Origin: Phormidesmis sp963710175
GTDB taxonomy: Bacteria > Cyanobacteriota > Cyanobacteriia > Phormidesmidales > Phormidesmidaceae
Reading direction: 5' to 3'
DNA length: 64,000 bases
Assembly (NCBI GenBank): GCA_963710175.1
Contig: CAVPZC010000001.1
Location: forward strand, 868,001-932,000
The translations under genes and the position numbers were made by a program. Every line of letters starts with the position of its first letter. Position 1 is the stretch's first letter. The notes beneath the pieces were generated by a model that was given only the letters and a program-made list of their open reading frames with translations, ran no database searches and was not told the DNA's origin. Of this stretch, positions 7,038 to 15,677 are shown piece after piece.

Positions 7038-7970
7038 TCAGCTGGCATTCAAATAGATCTTCAGGTTTTCTTGCAGCCGCTGCCGGGCTCTGGCAATGCG
7101 AGACTTTACGGTACCGAGAGAAACCCCTGTAATATCGGCAATTTCTTCGTAGGACAGCCCCTGTAGCTCACGGAGGGCAATCGTTGTTTGAAAGACCTCA
7201 GGCAGCTCTGCCATCGCCTGCTTAAGATAATCGTGAAACTCCTGAGTCATCATTCTATCCGCAGGGGTGGGCTCACCAGAAGGCAGCTCCCAGTCATATT
7301 GGCCGTCGCTGGAGTAGCGAGGCGTATCGAGGGAAACCAGCCCTCGAAAGCGCTTGCGCTTGCGCAGCTCATCGTAAAAAAGATTGGTGGTAATGCGACT
7401 GAGCCAGCTCTTAAACCGAGCCGGTTCTTTGAGGCGATGAAGGCTTCGGTAAACGCGAATCCAAACTTCTTGAGCCAGGTCAGCTCGGTCAGACCAGTCC
7501 GAAGCCAGGTTATAGAGCAGCTTATCGACATATCGCTGATAGCGGCTCACCAACTCCTCAAAAGCGGCTCTGTCTTTCTCGATGTGATTTTGGCAGCAGA
7601 GAATCAGGTCGCTGTTGGATAGCTGACCCAAAGATAGCTCGGCAGGTAGCTCGACAGGCAGCTCGACGGCCAGTTCAGTAGGCAGCTCGGCAACCAGCTC
7701 GGCAGCGAGCATAGGTTGGCTGCTTTGAGCTGAGCGCAGGCGCGGCATAAGCGCCCGTAGGGGCTTATGCGAGGAGACAGGTTGCTTTGAGCGAGTTGAG
7801 CTACTCATTGGCTGTTGAAAGGCTCGATCTTGGATAGGATTGCACGCTGTTGAGAGAAGGGCTGCATCAACGAAAAAGCGCTTCTCATCTAAAAATGGCG
7901 CTAAAGCATAGTCGGTATACAGAGGGTGAAAACCGGTCAAATAGCCAGGCTCACGTATCTTTGTACTCAC
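7038..7970 (-). CDS. ECF-type RNA polymerase sigma factor
   Basis: The C-terminal ~190 residues form a sigma factor with region 2 (AAFEELVSRYQRYVDKLLYN ... DLAQEVWIRVYRSL) and region 4 (LPEVFQTTIALRELQGLSYEEIADITGVSLGTVKSRIARAR). It resembles cyanobacterial SigG-type group 3/ECF factors. The frame is open from an ATG at 7970, which would add about 125 residues before the conserved part. An alternative start is the ATG at 7808. The extension includes a 4-residue repeat (VELP/AEL, nucleotides 7638-7712), which is unusual for this family. No anti-sigma gene is adjacent. The neighbours on both sides are permeases of one probable ABC exporter, so it may regulate it or simply have been inserted there. 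Confidence 0.88.
   Translation of the reverse strand: MSTKIREPGYLTGFHPLYTDYALAPFLDEKRFFVDAALLSTACNPIQDRAFQQPMSSSTRSKQPVSSHKPLRALMPRLRSAQSSQPMLAAELVAELPTELAVELPVELPAELSLGQLSNSDLILCCQNHIEKDRAAFEELVSRYQRYVDKLLYNLASDWSDRADLAQEVWIRVYRSLHRLKEPARFKSWLSRITTNLFYDELRKRKRFRGLVSLDTPRYSSDGQYDWELPSGEPTPADRMMTQEFHDYLKQAMAELPEVFQTTIALRELQGLSYEEIADITGVSLGTVKSRIARARQRLQENLKIYLNAS
7638..7712. repeat. 12-bp tandem repeat inside sigma factor gene
   Basis: Degenerate 12-bp units related to GGCAGCTCGACA occur about six times in frame, encoding Val/Ala-Glu-Leu-Pro/Ala repeats in the N-terminal extension. Confidence 0.7.
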
Positions 7971-8137
7971 TGTGAGGGATCGCTGTGTAATTTTTCGGTT
8001 CAGTCAACATAGTAAATATTACTTAGACTGTACGTCCGCTTAATAGGCTAATCTTGTTCGTATTATTACCCGTGTGTTAAGAGACGATAATCGCTGAATT
8101 AATCAGACGATATAGAGAGCAAGGCAGAAGCCACTAC

Positions 8138-8163
8138 AAAGCCAATTTCTTATCTGGCTTTTT
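8138..8163 (+). terminator. Terminator-like hairpin
   Basis: AAAGCCA, a 10-base loop and TGGCTTTTT form a hairpin with a T-run on the plus strand, between the sigma factor start and the end of the first permease gene. Both neighbours are on the minus strand, so it would not end either. It could stop antisense transcription, or be chance. Confidence 0.3.
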
Positions 8164-8216
8164 AAAGCTTGCAATATAATTCTATTAGTGGTAGTGCGTG
8201 AACATGCTGACAGTGT

Positions 8217-9008
8217 TTATGCCCCCATGCCTGAGTAATGCTTAAGACCTGATCGCCACAGTCTGCGGTTGATGATCAAGGCGATCACTCCCCAGGCAGC
8301 CATCGTCAGCAAGCCTCTGCCTAGATCCACCGGCAGGCCAATTAATAAGCTCGCCGGAAAATACACCAGATAGGGAAAAGGCGTCCACAGGGCAAACTCT
8401 CGCACGGCAGCCGGGAACAGCTCTAAAGGGGCAATCATGCCCGAGAGAAAGGTATAGAACAAAAACCAAAACTGCTGAATAGCGGTCGCCCGCTCTACCC
8501 AAAAGGCGAGCATCGCAAAGGTGTACTGGATTAAAAATCTCAGGCAAAAAGAGAGTAGTAGGGTGAGCGTCCCCCAAAAGCAGGCATAGGGAGTCGGTAT
8601 CCAGATCGCCTCAGGATAGAGCAAGCAAAATAACCCCACCAGCAGCAAGATAAAAGGCAGCCGGGTGAAGCGCTCAGCCAGGTGCCCAAAGAAGTGACGC
8701 CAGACCGGGTCGATGGGCTGTAATAGCAAAGGGGAGAGCTTTCCCTGAACAACTTCTTTCTCAAAATCCCAAATCACCCAGACCACTGAAAACTGGCGGG
8801 CGAGAAAAACCGCTAAAAAATAGCGGGCAAATTCAGCTGGGGTAAAGCCCAGGTCGCCGCTTTGAGCAGCTTGATTCCACAGACCCAAAAAAATCAGTGG
8901 GAAGCTGCCGGAGAGCACCCAGAAAATTAGCTCAGCCCGGTATTCCACCATGTAGGCATAGTAAACCGAGAGAAAGGTGCGAGCGATTTTTAGGGGGCGG
9001 CGGAGCAT
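8217..9008 (-). CDS. ABC-2 type exporter permease (DUF990-like), first subunit
   Basis: This 263-residue protein has six predicted membrane helices and belongs to the ABC-2 permease superfamily. The N-terminus is cytoplasmic (IARTFLSVYYAYMVEYRAEL), and the loop WDFEKEVVQGKLSPLLLQPIDPVW is the counterpart of the QEGTLDFVLLKP loop of the permease at 6069. It follows the ATPase gene by 27 bp on the same strand, so the two are probably cotranscribed. Substrate unknown. Confidence 0.87.
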   Translation of the reverse strand: MLRRPLKIARTFLSVYYAYMVEYRAELIFWVLSGSFPLIFLGLWNQAAQSGDLGFTPAEFARYFLAVFLARQFSVVWVIWDFEKEVVQGKLSPLLLQPIDPVWRHFFGHLAERFTRLPFILLLVGLFCLLYPEAIWIPTPYACFWGTLTLLLSFCLRFLIQYTFAMLAFWVERATAIQQFWFLFYTFLSGMIAPLELFPAAVREFALWTPFPYLVYFPASLLIGLPVDLGRGLLTMAAWGVIALIINRRLWRSGLKHYSGMGA

Positions 9009-9035
9009 GGGATAGAGAAAAGAGAGGAAAAAGGT

Positions 9036-10025
9036 TTAACTTAGCTCGCCAGTTTGAAAGACTTTGCCGATGACATCTTCTATTGGCGGTTCAGTAATGG
9101 TGAGATCTTGAATTTTTAAGTTGTTCAGCAGCCTGGAGATGGTCGCCGTTAGCTCATCTGTGCTGACTAGAAAAGTTGCCTGAGCGCCTTCTAAGGTTTG
9201 CAGGTCACCGTAGGGTAAAAGGACTTCCCGGTCGATTGACTGATGGCGCTCAAATTCGACGGAGACTTCTCGGTAGGGGGCAAAGTGTGTGAGCAGGCCA
9301 TCGAGCAGGCCGTCGTAGATTAAGCTGCCCTGGTGAATGACTAAGACGCGATCGCACAGTGCCGTAATATCTGCCATATAGTGACTGGTGAGCAATATAG
9401 TCGCCCCATAGCGCTGGTTGTACTCCTGTAAAAAGCTGCGAACGGCCACCTGAGCATTGACATCGAGGCCCAGGGTAGGCTCATCTAAAAACAGGACCTG
9501 AGGCCGGTGCAGCAGCGCCGCTAGCATTTCTGCTTTCATCCGCTCACCCAGAGAGAGTTTGCGCACCGGCTGCCGGAGCTGGTCTTGAATGGAGAGCATT
9601 TCGGCTAGCTCACCGACACGCTGGCGAAATTCAGCGTCAGTCAAATCGTAAATAGCCGCATTTATCCGCAGCGAGTCGAGAGCAGGCAAATCCCAGAGCA
9701 GCTGTTGTTTTTGGCCCATCACCAGCGTGATCTGCCGCAGAAACTTGGGATCTCGCTGAAAGGGCCGATAGCCAGCGACTTCTACTTTGCCAGTAGACGG
9801 ATGGATCAGGCCAGTGAGCATCTTGAGTGTGGTTGTTTTACCAGCACCGTTGGGTCCTAAAAAGCCTACGACTTCGCCTGAACCAATATCAAAAGAGACT
9901 TGCTTCACCGCTTCAATATTGCGATAGGTGCGGCGGAAAAAATGCCGCAGCGTCCCCCGCATACCGGGTTCTTTGACGGCTACTGGGTAAACTTTACCCA
10001 GGTTTTGGACATCGATAGTGGGCAT
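9036..10025 (-). CDS. ABC exporter ATP-binding protein
   Basis: This ATPase (329 residues from the ATG at 10025) powers the two ABC-2 permeases downstream. Visible motifs are Walker A GPNGAGKTT, a Q-loop at VMGQKQQLLWDL, signature LSLGERMKAEM, Walker B VLFLDEPTLGLD, and the switch His in LTSHYMADI. The conserved KVYPVAVKEPG start identifies the subfamily paired with DUF990-type permeases and supports the start at 10025; the frame is open to 10139. The ABC signature is LSLGE rather than LSGGQ, normal for this subfamily. The C-terminal 90 residues form an accessory domain. Confidence 0.93.
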   Translation of the reverse strand: MPTIDVQNLGKVYPVAVKEPGMRGTLRHFFRRTYRNIEAVKQVSFDIGSGEVVGFLGPNGAGKTTTLKMLTGLIHPSTGKVEVAGYRPFQRDPKFLRQITLVMGQKQQLLWDLPALDSLRINAAIYDLTDAEFRQRVGELAEMLSIQDQLRQPVRKLSLGERMKAEMLAALLHRPQVLFLDEPTLGLDVNAQVAVRSFLQEYNQRYGATILLTSHYMADITALCDRVLVIHQGSLIYDGLLDGLLTHFAPYREVSVEFERHQSIDREVLLPYGDLQTLEGAQATFLVSTDELTATISRLLNNLKIQDLTITEPPIEDVIGKVFQTGELS

Positions 10026-10352
10026 TGTGCTGAGCGATTCACTCCCGTCTGTAGCGTTGGTCACTTGGCTTGAATACACCTTGCTGGCGACAGGCTCTGA
10101 TAGTACAGCGGGCCAAGACTCGCGGCATACTGCGCCCACACGCCGCTATGTAGGCTGTCATTGGGAGCGTTGTTTCTATAATGCATGATCTCGGCCCCTA
10201 GCTGAGCGCTCAAATACTATCGCTAAACCGCCCGGTGCTACCCTTCCTTTTTTAGGATTTTTCTGTCTGAGGACTGCTGTCTAAGGCTTTCAGTTAACCG
10301 ATGATAGAGATATGAGCGGGGAGAAGCGACTAAGATAGCATCAGCACAGAAT

Positions 10353-10718
10353 ATGGATAAAGACATCACCCAGGCAGACTCACAGGCCATACGCAAAGTC
10401 ATTGAGCGGCAGATTACGGCTTTTCAACAGGACAATTTTCTGGGAGCCTTTTCTCAGGCTGCTCCAGGCATTCAGCGGCAGTTTGGCACTGCCGAAAACT
10501 TTGCGCGGATGGTAGAAGCTGCCTATCCAACTGTGTATCGACCTCGATCAGTGATCTTTGAAGCGCTGCTCAAAATCGATGGGTTGCCCTCCCAGCAGGT
10601 GATGCTGATGGACCAAGACGGCCAGCTGATTCGGGCGACCTATATGATGCAGCGTCAGCCGATGGGCGATTGGAAGATTGCGGGCTGCTATCTAACGCCG
10701 ATGGGCGATGAAGAATAG
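10353..10718 (+). CDS. DUF4864 family protein
   Basis: This soluble 121-residue protein matches the DUF4864 pattern: an initial helix (RKVIERQITAFQQDNFLGAFSQAA), FGTAENFARMV, the YPTVYRPRSVIFEAL block, and a C-terminal WKIAGCYL strand. The fold is probably NTF2-like. The biochemical role of the family is unknown. It is divergent from the ABC exporter operon, with a 327-bp gap that holds no feature I recognise beyond A+T-rich sequence. Confidence 0.8.
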   Translation: MDKDITQADSQAIRKVIERQITAFQQDNFLGAFSQAAPGIQRQFGTAENFARMVEAAYPTVYRPRSVIFEALLKIDGLPSQQVMLMDQDGQLIRATYMMQRQPMGDWKIAGCYLTPMGDEE

Positions 10719-10741
10719 CCGCCGTTGAAACAGAATTAGAC

Positions 10742-10801
10742 GCTCCCGGTGAAGACGGTGGCCTGATGAGCATGACCGTCTAAATGACTAACCACGGGAG
10801 T
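10742..10801 (+). other. Two-tier hairpin before DUF389 gene
   Basis: An inner perfect stem AGACGGT (10753-10759) / ACCGTCT (10775-10781) lies inside an outer pairing of GCTCCCGGTG with CACGGGAG(T). It sits about 87 bp before the DUF389 gene and 24 bp after DUF4864. It has no T-run, so a leader structure is as likely as a terminator. Confidence 0.4.
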
Positions 10802-10887
10802 TCGTGGCACGGCTCTACAGATGATGAGTCTCAAGCTGAGACAATTTGAAGAACCTATAGTGAGAAAATCACCCTTAACTTGTCTAC

Positions 10888-11547
10888 ATGGCCTCCCAAC
10901 TTAAAATCGTCTCGTCTGAAACCATTCAATACGTCGCTGAGCTAAGCGAATTCAGTGCTTCTTACATTGTGCTCATGGCTACTGCTGGAGTGCTGTCGGC
11001 GATCGCCCTACTGACTAACTCTGTACCAGTGTTGATTGGTTCTATGGTAATTGCGCCAGCGCTTCCCCCTTTAGCCCTTATCTCATTTTCTGTGGTGAGC
11101 CGTCAGCCCAGGCTGGCGCTTGAAGGGACGATTTCTGCCATGCTGGGCTTGAGCATTTCGATGGCCGCAGCCCTGGTCATTACATGGCTGCTCAACGTTA
11201 CCGATGTTCTACCTGAGGAGACTAGCTTGCTCGATAAAGCATTGCTACAGGAACGGGTCAGCCCTGGTTGGTATAGCGTTGTCACTGCAATTGCTGCTGG
11301 TATTGCCGGCATGGTGGCACTGACTGAGCGCAAAACCGACACATTGGTGGGCGTGGTCGCTGCTTTGGCACTGGTTCCAGCTGGTGTAGCCGGTGCAATT
11401 GCCTTCCTCTCTCACGACCCCGTTCGCGGATGGGGGGGAATCGCGCTACTTGGCATAAATGTCACTTTAATCGTAGTGTCTGGCACTGTCACCCTCCTAC
11501 TTCTGCACACCAGTGTGCAGAAAGACATTGTCAAAAATGAAAAATAG
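10888..11547 (+). CDS. DUF389 membrane protein
   Basis: This 219-residue integral membrane protein has about six hydrophobic helices. It carries the DUF389 hallmark SYIVLMATAGVLSAIALLTNSVPVLIGSMVIAPALPPL and VTAIAAGIAGMVAL. The family has no firmly known function; some members are annotated as hydrophobic-domain transport proteins. It is on its own, preceded by a structured leader. Confidence 0.85.
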   Translation: MASQLKIVSSETIQYVAELSEFSASYIVLMATAGVLSAIALLTNSVPVLIGSMVIAPALPPLALISFSVVSRQPRLALEGTISAMLGLSISMAAALVITWLLNVTDVLPEETSLLDKALLQERVSPGWYSVVTAIAAGIAGMVALTERKTDTLVGVVAALALVPAGVAGAIAFLSHDPVRGWGGIALLGINVTLIVVSGTVTLLLLHTSVQKDIVKNEK

Positions 11548-11604
11548 AATCTCAGTTTTTATTGAGAGACGAAAAAGTCAGTCGGATTCAGGGCATTACA
11601 GCGG

Positions 11605-12696
11605 CTAACTGCGCAATTTTGAGCGCGACCTGTAGGCAGCGATAGCGAAGCCTCTCCGGAGAATCGCGCCCCCACCTAACATTAGCAACCCGACTATGCC
11701 GCCCGGCTCAGGAACGCTTTGAGCGTCTGCCTCAAGTTCGTCGTTTTCGTTCAGCGTTTCTAACGCCAGCTGCGCAATCAGAGCGTGGCCTTGGGTCGTC
11801 GGGTGAATATTGTCCCAAAACAGGAATTCACTGGGGTTTTCGCAGATGCCTTCAAACACAAAGCCTGGCTGAAAATTGGTCAGACAGGCTTGATCAACGT
11901 TGGCAAAGCCAAATTCGGCTGGATTGCTAGTGACCGACGCCAGCAGACTCTCTAGATCCAGCTGCGCAATCTGAGTGCCAGAGGTAGTTTCTAGGTCGGT
12001 GAGCTTTTGGTTTAGCAGCAGATTGTGCTGAGTAGAAAAACCGGTCAGCAGGGTAGAGCTTTGCGGGTTGATCTGGTCAAGGAAGTCGGCGAAGGGCTGC
12101 TGACCCAGGTCTGGTAGGTTGCTCACCAGCAGTTGTTTAGCCCCAGAATCGATTAGCGTGACGACGGCATCGATCAGGTTGTCAGTGACCTGTCCAGGCA
12201 GCGCAGCAGTGTCCACTACATCGGGCTTGACGATAGCTTCGTTGTAGTCATTGCCGCCTGCTAGCAGCACAAAGAGCGCATCTGGCTTAGGGGGAATGAA
12301 AGTCGCGAGTCTGTCAAATGTCTCAATTTGCTGCTGTAAGCCCGGCAGCGGTGACCCGCCGACGTTGACATTAGAGCTGAGAGCGCCACCAAAGGCGAAG
12401 TTAATACCCTCGGTAGGTAATTTGCCACTGAGCAAGCTGGGGATGGCTTCTGTGACGAGCGCTGGCTCAAGATCGAATTCAAAGGCTAGCTGCTCTACCC
12501 AGATAGGACCATTGGAAAACTTTTGGTCGTAGGGCGGCGAGGGAGGGACGCCAGTTACGTTAAACAGGTTGCCAGCGTCTACCAGGCTGTCGCCAAAAAT
12601 ATTGAGAGCGCCGTAGTCTTTAGCCAGGGCCTGAAGGGGCACCAGCGTGATGGCAATGGTGCTAGCGGTGATCGCCACTTTCCCAAACTTATTCAT
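11605..12696 (-). CDS. GDSL/SGNH esterase with PEP-CTERM anchor
   Basis: A secreted SGNH hydrolase of 363 residues, counted from the ATG at 12696. It begins with a Sec signal peptide (VAITASTIAITLVPLQALA). Catalytic blocks are NIFGDSLVDAGN (Ser block), LLAGGNDY (block with Asn) and DNIHPTTQGH (Asp-His). The C-terminus is a PEP-CTERM sorting signal: VPEPGG, a hydrophobic helix and a basic tail, so it should be processed by an exosortase-type enzyme and exported to the surface or EPS. The open frame reaches 12804, but the signal peptide defines the start. Substrate (lipid or polysaccharide ester) unknown. Confidence 0.9.
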   Translation of the reverse strand: MNKFGKVAITASTIAITLVPLQALAKDYGALNIFGDSLVDAGNLFNVTGVPPSPPYDQKFSNGPIWVEQLAFEFDLEPALVTEAIPSLLSGKLPTEGINFAFGGALSSNVNVGGSPLPGLQQQIETFDRLATFIPPKPDALFVLLAGGNDYNEAIVKPDVVDTAALPGQVTDNLIDAVVTLIDSGAKQLLVSNLPDLGQQPFADFLDQINPQSSTLLTGFSTQHNLLLNQKLTDLETTSGTQIAQLDLESLLASVTSNPAEFGFANVDQACLTNFQPGFVFEGICENPSEFLFWDNIHPTTQGHALIAQLALETLNENDELEADAQSVPEPGGIVGLLMLGGGAILRRGFAIAAYRSRSKLRS

Positions 12697-12741
12697 CACA
12701 ACCCTGCCTATTCGTTTTTTATAGGTTTTTAGCCCTTTTAA

Positions 12742-12771
12742 CTTATAGAAGCACTCTCTCGTTGAGTTCAA
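12742..12771 (-). promoter_or_regulatory. Promoter of GDSL esterase gene
   Basis: On the minus strand a -35 TTGAAC (12771-12766), an 18-bp spacer and a -10 TATAAG (12747-12742) lie about 46 bp before the ATG. Confidence 0.5.
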
Positions 12772-12800
12772 GTAAAAAATACTTAGCTTCATAAAGTTTA

Positions 12801-14138
12801 TCAAGCATCAGTATAAGGTTCATGAAGGTTGGCAAAATGTTCGTAAAAGTAGCCAATCAGGTAGAGCGAGCCGCATAAAACAATAGGATCAGTTTGGACA
12901 GCAGCGGTGAGCCCTGCCTTTAAATTGAGATGCATGGTGATCTGGAGGGTAGGGCAGGTTTGCTTTGCTATTGCTGATAGATCCGATGGCTCGGCGCTGA
13001 GGTGACCTGGCACGGGCACCAGGTGCAGGCGATCGCCCGCCCGCAGCAGCGCTGCAAAAACGCCAGCATGGTCTTTAGTCGCTAACATGCCCATCAGCCA
13101 GGTAATTGACTGGTGCGGAAAAGTGCGGTCGATATAGGCTCTGAGCGATCGCGCCGCGTCAGCGTTATGAGCCCCGTCAATCAGCAGCTCGTGGCCCTGC
13201 CACTGCCTTTTTTGCAGGCGTCCGGGCCACTGTACCTGAGCCATGCCGCTGACAATCGCTTCATCTGGAATGAGCCAGCCCTGGACGCGGAGGCGCTGGA
13301 GAGTGGCGATCGCACAGGCCGAATTCACCCGCTGATGGTCGCCGAGCAAAGCCTGCGGATATTGAATACCGTCGTAGATCAGTTCTGGCGCTGAAGAAAC
13401 TTCTTGTGCTTCCTCGACGACTTCAGCCGGTGTAACCCAGGTGAGCGGAGCCTGCAATTGGGCAGCGCGAGTGGTGATGACGGCCTGCGCCGCCGCTGGT
13501 AAAGGGCCAGCGATCACTGAAACCCCAGTCTTTAAAATGCCAGCCTTTTCACCCGCGATATCAGCTAGCGTCGGCCCCAGTCGCTGCCAGTGGTCGAGGC
13601 CGATAGAGACAATCACCGTAGCCAGCGGGGTAGGGCAGACATTGGTGGCATCGAGCCGACCGCCCAGGCCCACTTCTATCACCGCAATATCGACCTGCTG
13701 CCGGGCAAAGTACTGCCAGGCAGCGGCAGTAAAAACTTCAAACTGCGTTGGGATGGCGACATCAGGTGCGATTCTCTGAAGGAGAGGCTTCTCCATCGCT
13801 GCTTCGACTGTCGCCAAATGAGTCTGCAAATCTGTCCAGCTGATCGGTTCATCATCTATGCAGATGCGCTCTGTCCAATTCACCAGATGAGGAGACGTGT
13901 AGCGCCCGGTACGGTAGCCCGCCGCACTCAGTACAGCAGCCAGATACGCGCAAACCGAGCCTTTGCCGTTAGTTCCAGCCACATGGATAATCGGCACCCG
14001 CTGATGTGGATTATCCAGCGCTGCTAGCAGGCTTTCTATTCGGTCTAACCCCAGGTCAACACCGAAACGAGCATAGGTCTGCAAGCAAGCTTCGACCCTT
14101 TGGCGAGGCGTTTGTGGTGAAGCTGAAGACGGCTGCAT
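12801..14138 (-). CDS. folC: Dihydrofolate/folylpolyglutamate synthase
   Basis: FolC adds glutamate to dihydropteroate and to folates. The N-terminal Mur-ligase-like domain has the ATP loop VAGTNGKGSV, the conserved TSPHLVNWTERI and a GLGGRLDATN block. The C-terminal domain has LLIDGAHNADA. Length (445 residues from ATG 14138) is normal. The frame is open to 14177, but the upstream residues are not conserved. It is followed 104 bp later by the GDSL gene, which appears to have its own promoter. Confidence 0.95.
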   Translation of the reverse strand: MQPSSASPQTPRQRVEACLQTYARFGVDLGLDRIESLLAALDNPHQRVPIIHVAGTNGKGSVCAYLAAVLSAAGYRTGRYTSPHLVNWTERICIDDEPISWTDLQTHLATVEAAMEKPLLQRIAPDVAIPTQFEVFTAAAWQYFARQQVDIAVIEVGLGGRLDATNVCPTPLATVIVSIGLDHWQRLGPTLADIAGEKAGILKTGVSVIAGPLPAAAQAVITTRAAQLQAPLTWVTPAEVVEEAQEVSSAPELIYDGIQYPQALLGDHQRVNSACAIATLQRLRVQGWLIPDEAIVSGMAQVQWPGRLQKRQWQGHELLIDGAHNADAARSLRAYIDRTFPHQSITWLMGMLATKDHAGVFAALLRAGDRLHLVPVPGHLSAEPSDLSAIAKQTCPTLQITMHLNLKAGLTAAVQTDPIVLCGSLYLIGYFYEHFANLHEPYTDA

Positions 14139-14211
14139 ACAACAAGACCCGACTGAAAAATAAAGGGGCATAGCCACTCGCTATCCCCCTCACCGATTTA
14201 GATTCTGATTG

Positions 14212-14300
14212 ACTGTCTTCCGACTTCTGCCTTCTGACCCTTGTCTTCTGACTCCCGTCTCCTGCTCCCGTCTTCTGACTCCTGTCTCCTGTCTCCTATC
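14212..14300. repeat. 7-bp short tandem repeats (STRR-like)
   Basis: Read on the minus strand, about a dozen degenerate heptamers (GGAGACA, GGAGTCA, GAAGACG and similar, one 6-mer) run head to tail in the gap between glnB and folC. Short tandemly repeated heptamers of this kind are known in filamentous cyanobacterial intergenic regions. Confidence 0.8.
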
Positions 14301-14310
14301 TTCCCAACCC

Positions 14311-14649
14311 CTAAACCGCTTCCAGATTCTTCTCCCCCGTCCGAATCCGCACAATCTCGTTGACCGGGCTAATAAATATCTTACCGTCGCCAATTTCGCC
14401 CGTGCGAGCCGACTCTACAATCTTATCGACCACCATTTGCACTTGGGCATCTTCTACGACAATCTCTAGCTTCAGCTTTTGTAGAAACTCCACCGTATAT
14501 TCAGACCCACGATAGCGCTCGGTTTGACCCTTCTGTCGGCCAAAGCCGCGAACTTCCGAAACGGTCATGCCTACGATACCCGCGTTCACCAGAGCAATCT
14601 TGACTTCGTCTAGCTTAAAGGGACGAATAATGGCTTCAACTCTTTTCAT
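14311..14649 (-). CDS. glnB: Nitrogen regulatory protein PII
   Basis: This 112-residue trimeric sensor binds ATP/ADP and 2-oxoglutarate and signals carbon/nitrogen balance to targets such as NAG kinase and PipX in cyanobacteria. The sequence is canonical: KRVEAIIRPFKLDEVK start, T-loop RYRGSEYTVEF with Ser49 (the cyanobacterial phosphorylation site) and Tyr51, and TGEIGDGKIFI in the B-loop. An NtcA-type promoter lies upstream, as expected for glnB. Confidence 0.98.
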   Translation of the reverse strand: MKRVEAIIRPFKLDEVKIALVNAGIVGMTVSEVRGFGRQKGQTERYRGSEYTVEFLQKLKLEIVVEDAQVQMVVDKIVESARTGEIGDGKIFISPVNEIVRIRTGEKNLEAV

Positions 14650-14791
14650 GGCTTAATTATATTTCTCCCAATATTTGCCCATCTAGATAGCTACGGCGGT
14701 GTCATCAGGCCTCTCCGCAATCACTTGAACAACCTGCTCAGGCATTCAGCTTTTGCGTAGAAACCCGATGGGCCGATGTAGCATTACATAG

Positions 14792-14835
14792 TCTATAGCA
14801 GGAGTTTTACCCCTCTACTCTGTATCTATTACTAC
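14792..14835 (-). promoter_or_regulatory. NtcA-activated promoter of glnB
   Basis: A perfect NtcA site GTA-N8-TAC lies at 14822-14835. On the minus strand it is followed after 24 bp by a TATAGA -10 box (14797-14792). This spacing fits class II NtcA promoters. The predicted leader to the glnB ATG is about 135 nt. The site abuts the end of the gene at 14847. Confidence 0.7.
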
Positions 14836-14846
14836 CATAAGAGATT

Positions 14847-15677
14847 TTAGCGCTTGTTCAGCAGTGGCTTCATGATTAAGAACCCGGCCCCAAAAGCCGT
14901 CACAATAATCAAGATGATAGACAGCACCAACCAGATACTGCTAATTTCCTTATCGCCTTGAGAATCTAGCGCAGAGCTGCGATACTCTCCGGTCTTTTCG
15001 GTGAATAGCTTGACGGTGGTATTGGCTAGCGTGCCAATGCCAAAAGCGGCTTCAGTGCGTCGGTTGCTCTGCCGCACAGCCGGTTTTGGCGACCGTTGAA
15101 TTGGAGGCTGGCCCTGGCGAGCTGCCGGGGGCGCTGGATAAGGAGCCACTTGCAGAGAAGATTGTGAGATTGGCCGGGGGACGCGCTGCCGTGGGGTGTG
15201 GGGCGATGGGGCCGGAGTCGCTGTCTGAGAGCTGCCTGTTTGAGAGCTGCCAGTCTGAGAGCTGCCAGTCTGAGAGCTGCTGGCGCTGCCCAGCAGATCC
15301 GCTGTGAAGGCACTGTCTGAATGGCTGTCTGAAGGGTTGTCTGAAGCGGTCTCTGGAGATTCGGTGCGCACAAGTCTGGCTAGGGTGTCGGGCGCGATCG
15401 CCCCAGGAAACCCTTCTTCAGACTGCCGGGCCACCCCAGCAAACTGACCCAAGGTCAATGTAGCCTGTACAACGCTGTGGATTTCTTGCTTAAGGCGTTG
15501 ATTTTGCTGCTGGAGGAGCTGATTGCGGCTGTTGAGAGAATCGATCACAGCTTTGTTGGCCCGCATCTCAGCCGCTAGCTCCCGGTATACCGACATCGGT
15601 ACAGAGGGCGCATAGGAGGCCTGCGGTGATTGGGGAGATTCAGCAGGATGGGAAGGCTTCATAGGAAGAGAGGACAA
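14847..15677 (-). CDS. Coiled-coil, single-pass membrane protein of unknown function
   Basis: I do not recognise a named family. The 276 residues comprise a short Pro/Ser N-terminus and a coiled coil (about 30-75: YRELAAEMRANKAV through QQNQRLKQEI). A long low-complexity Ser/Pro/Gln linker follows with four SSQTG repeats (about 134-152), then a segment AAFGIGTLANTTVKLF. One C-terminal membrane helix (SIWLVLSIILIIVTAFGAGFLIM) and a basic tail end the protein. It is probably tail-anchored with the coiled coil in the cytoplasm. It lies upstream of glnB on the same strand, but the NtcA promoter between them suggests separate transcription. Confidence 0.65.
   Translation of the reverse strand: MSSLPMKPSHPAESPQSPQASYAPSVPMSVYRELAAEMRANKAVIDSLNSRNQLLQQQNQRLKQEIHSVVQATLTLGQFAGVARQSEEGFPGAIAPDTLARLVRTESPETASDNPSDSHSDSAFTADLLGSASSSQTGSSQTGSSQTGSSQTATPAPSPHTPRQRVPRPISQSSLQVAPYPAPPAARQGQPPIQRSPKPAVRQSNRRTEAAFGIGTLANTTVKLFTEKTGEYRSSALDSQGDKEISSIWLVLSIILIIVTAFGAGFLIMKPLLNKR
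15223..15282. repeat. 15-bp in-frame tandem repeat
   Basis: Units related to CTGAGAGCTGCCAGT repeat about four times, encoding SSQTG repeats of the coiled-coil membrane protein. Copy number could vary between strains. Confidence 0.75.

Noticed and set aside
8138..8163. Terminator for the sigma factor or permease genes
   Set aside because: The T-run is on the plus strand, whereas both neighbouring genes are on the minus strand.
14190..14393. Small gene across the heptamer repeats
   Set aside because: The frame is open only because the repeat has no stop codons; the translation is Arg/Gln/Glu low complexity and runs into glnB.
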